Assembly: GCA_002371675.1 (NCBI GenBank)
Contig: DFGE01000038.1
Location: 1-11,599, forward strand
Length of the DNA: 11,599 nt
Direction: 5' to 3'
From: Clostridiales bacterium UBA3758
Lineage (GTDB): Bacteria; Bacillota; Clostridia; Oscillospirales; Oscillospiraceae
The translations under genes were made by a program, and so were the position numbers. The notes under the pieces are model-generated. The model was not told the DNA's origin, did no database searches, and saw only the letters and a list, made by a program, of their open reading frames with translations. This document shows positions 11,476-11,599 of this stretch, piece after piece (within the stretch, counting starts at the first letter, position 1; each line of letters opens with the position of its first letter).

Positions 11476-11599
<124 letters not shown>

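Overview
The window looks like chromosome of a spore-forming, low-to-mid GC Bacillota, most likely a gut-type Clostridia (Oscillospirales or Christensenellales-like). The clues are a SleB-type spore cortex hydrolase, a T-box leader on thrS, Gram-positive SD sites, twin A-tract rRNA promoters and the first ~124 nt of a clostridial 16S gene. Most genes are GC-rich; one block (about 1,300-3,060) is clearly more AT-rich and looks acquired.

Layout. (1) 1-1045: a sigma-A promoter drives a two-gene unit, a small two-helix membrane protein with a Lys-rich tail and the house-cleaning nucleotidase RdgB, overlapping by ATGA. (2) 1076-1228: tRNA-Gln(CUG) with its own promoter and terminator. (3) 1294-3064: an accessory block starting with a 29-nt degenerate copy of the tRNA 3' end. 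It holds two AT-rich single-gene cassettes, a lipoprotein and a SUFU-domain protein. Each is preceded by a near-identical hairpin terminator fused to a promoter, and each is followed by a related GGTGCACT...CGTAC...TTACACA flank; a possible third, decayed cassette follows. (4) 3079-4008: an M28 metallopeptidase with a membrane hairpin inserted in its catalytic domain. A 22-bp bidirectional terminator separates it from (5) 7310-4177 on the minus strand: a four-gene operon of polytopic membrane protein, flavin-reductase-like protein, polytopic membrane protein and a DUF1295 / steroid-5-alpha-reductase-like membrane enzyme. (6) 7482-9542: a sigma-A promoter, a Thr T-box leader (specifier ACC) and thrS encoding a ThrRS lacking most of the TGS domain. 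(7) 9559-10322: sleB with a sigma-G-like promoter and a large inverted repeat that covers both the -10 element and the ribosome binding site. (8) 10347-11092: a zinc-ribbon / coiled-coil / membrane protein. (9) 11137-11599: tandem rRNA promoters P1 and P2, the pre-rRNA leader and the start of 16S.

The most interesting signals are regulatory and architectural. First, the sleB leader is built so that read-through mRNA from thrS would fold away the RBS (or terminate), whereas a transcript starting at the sigma-G-like promoter would lack the blocking arm. Second, the repeated terminator-promoter-ORF-flank modules lie downstream of a tRNA with a duplicated 3' end. Third, a perfect 11-bp inverted repeat straddles the -10 box of rRNA promoter P1. 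Fourth, there is the uncharacterised flavin-reductase / DUF1295 membrane operon. All family assignments are from reading motifs by eye; no searches were run.
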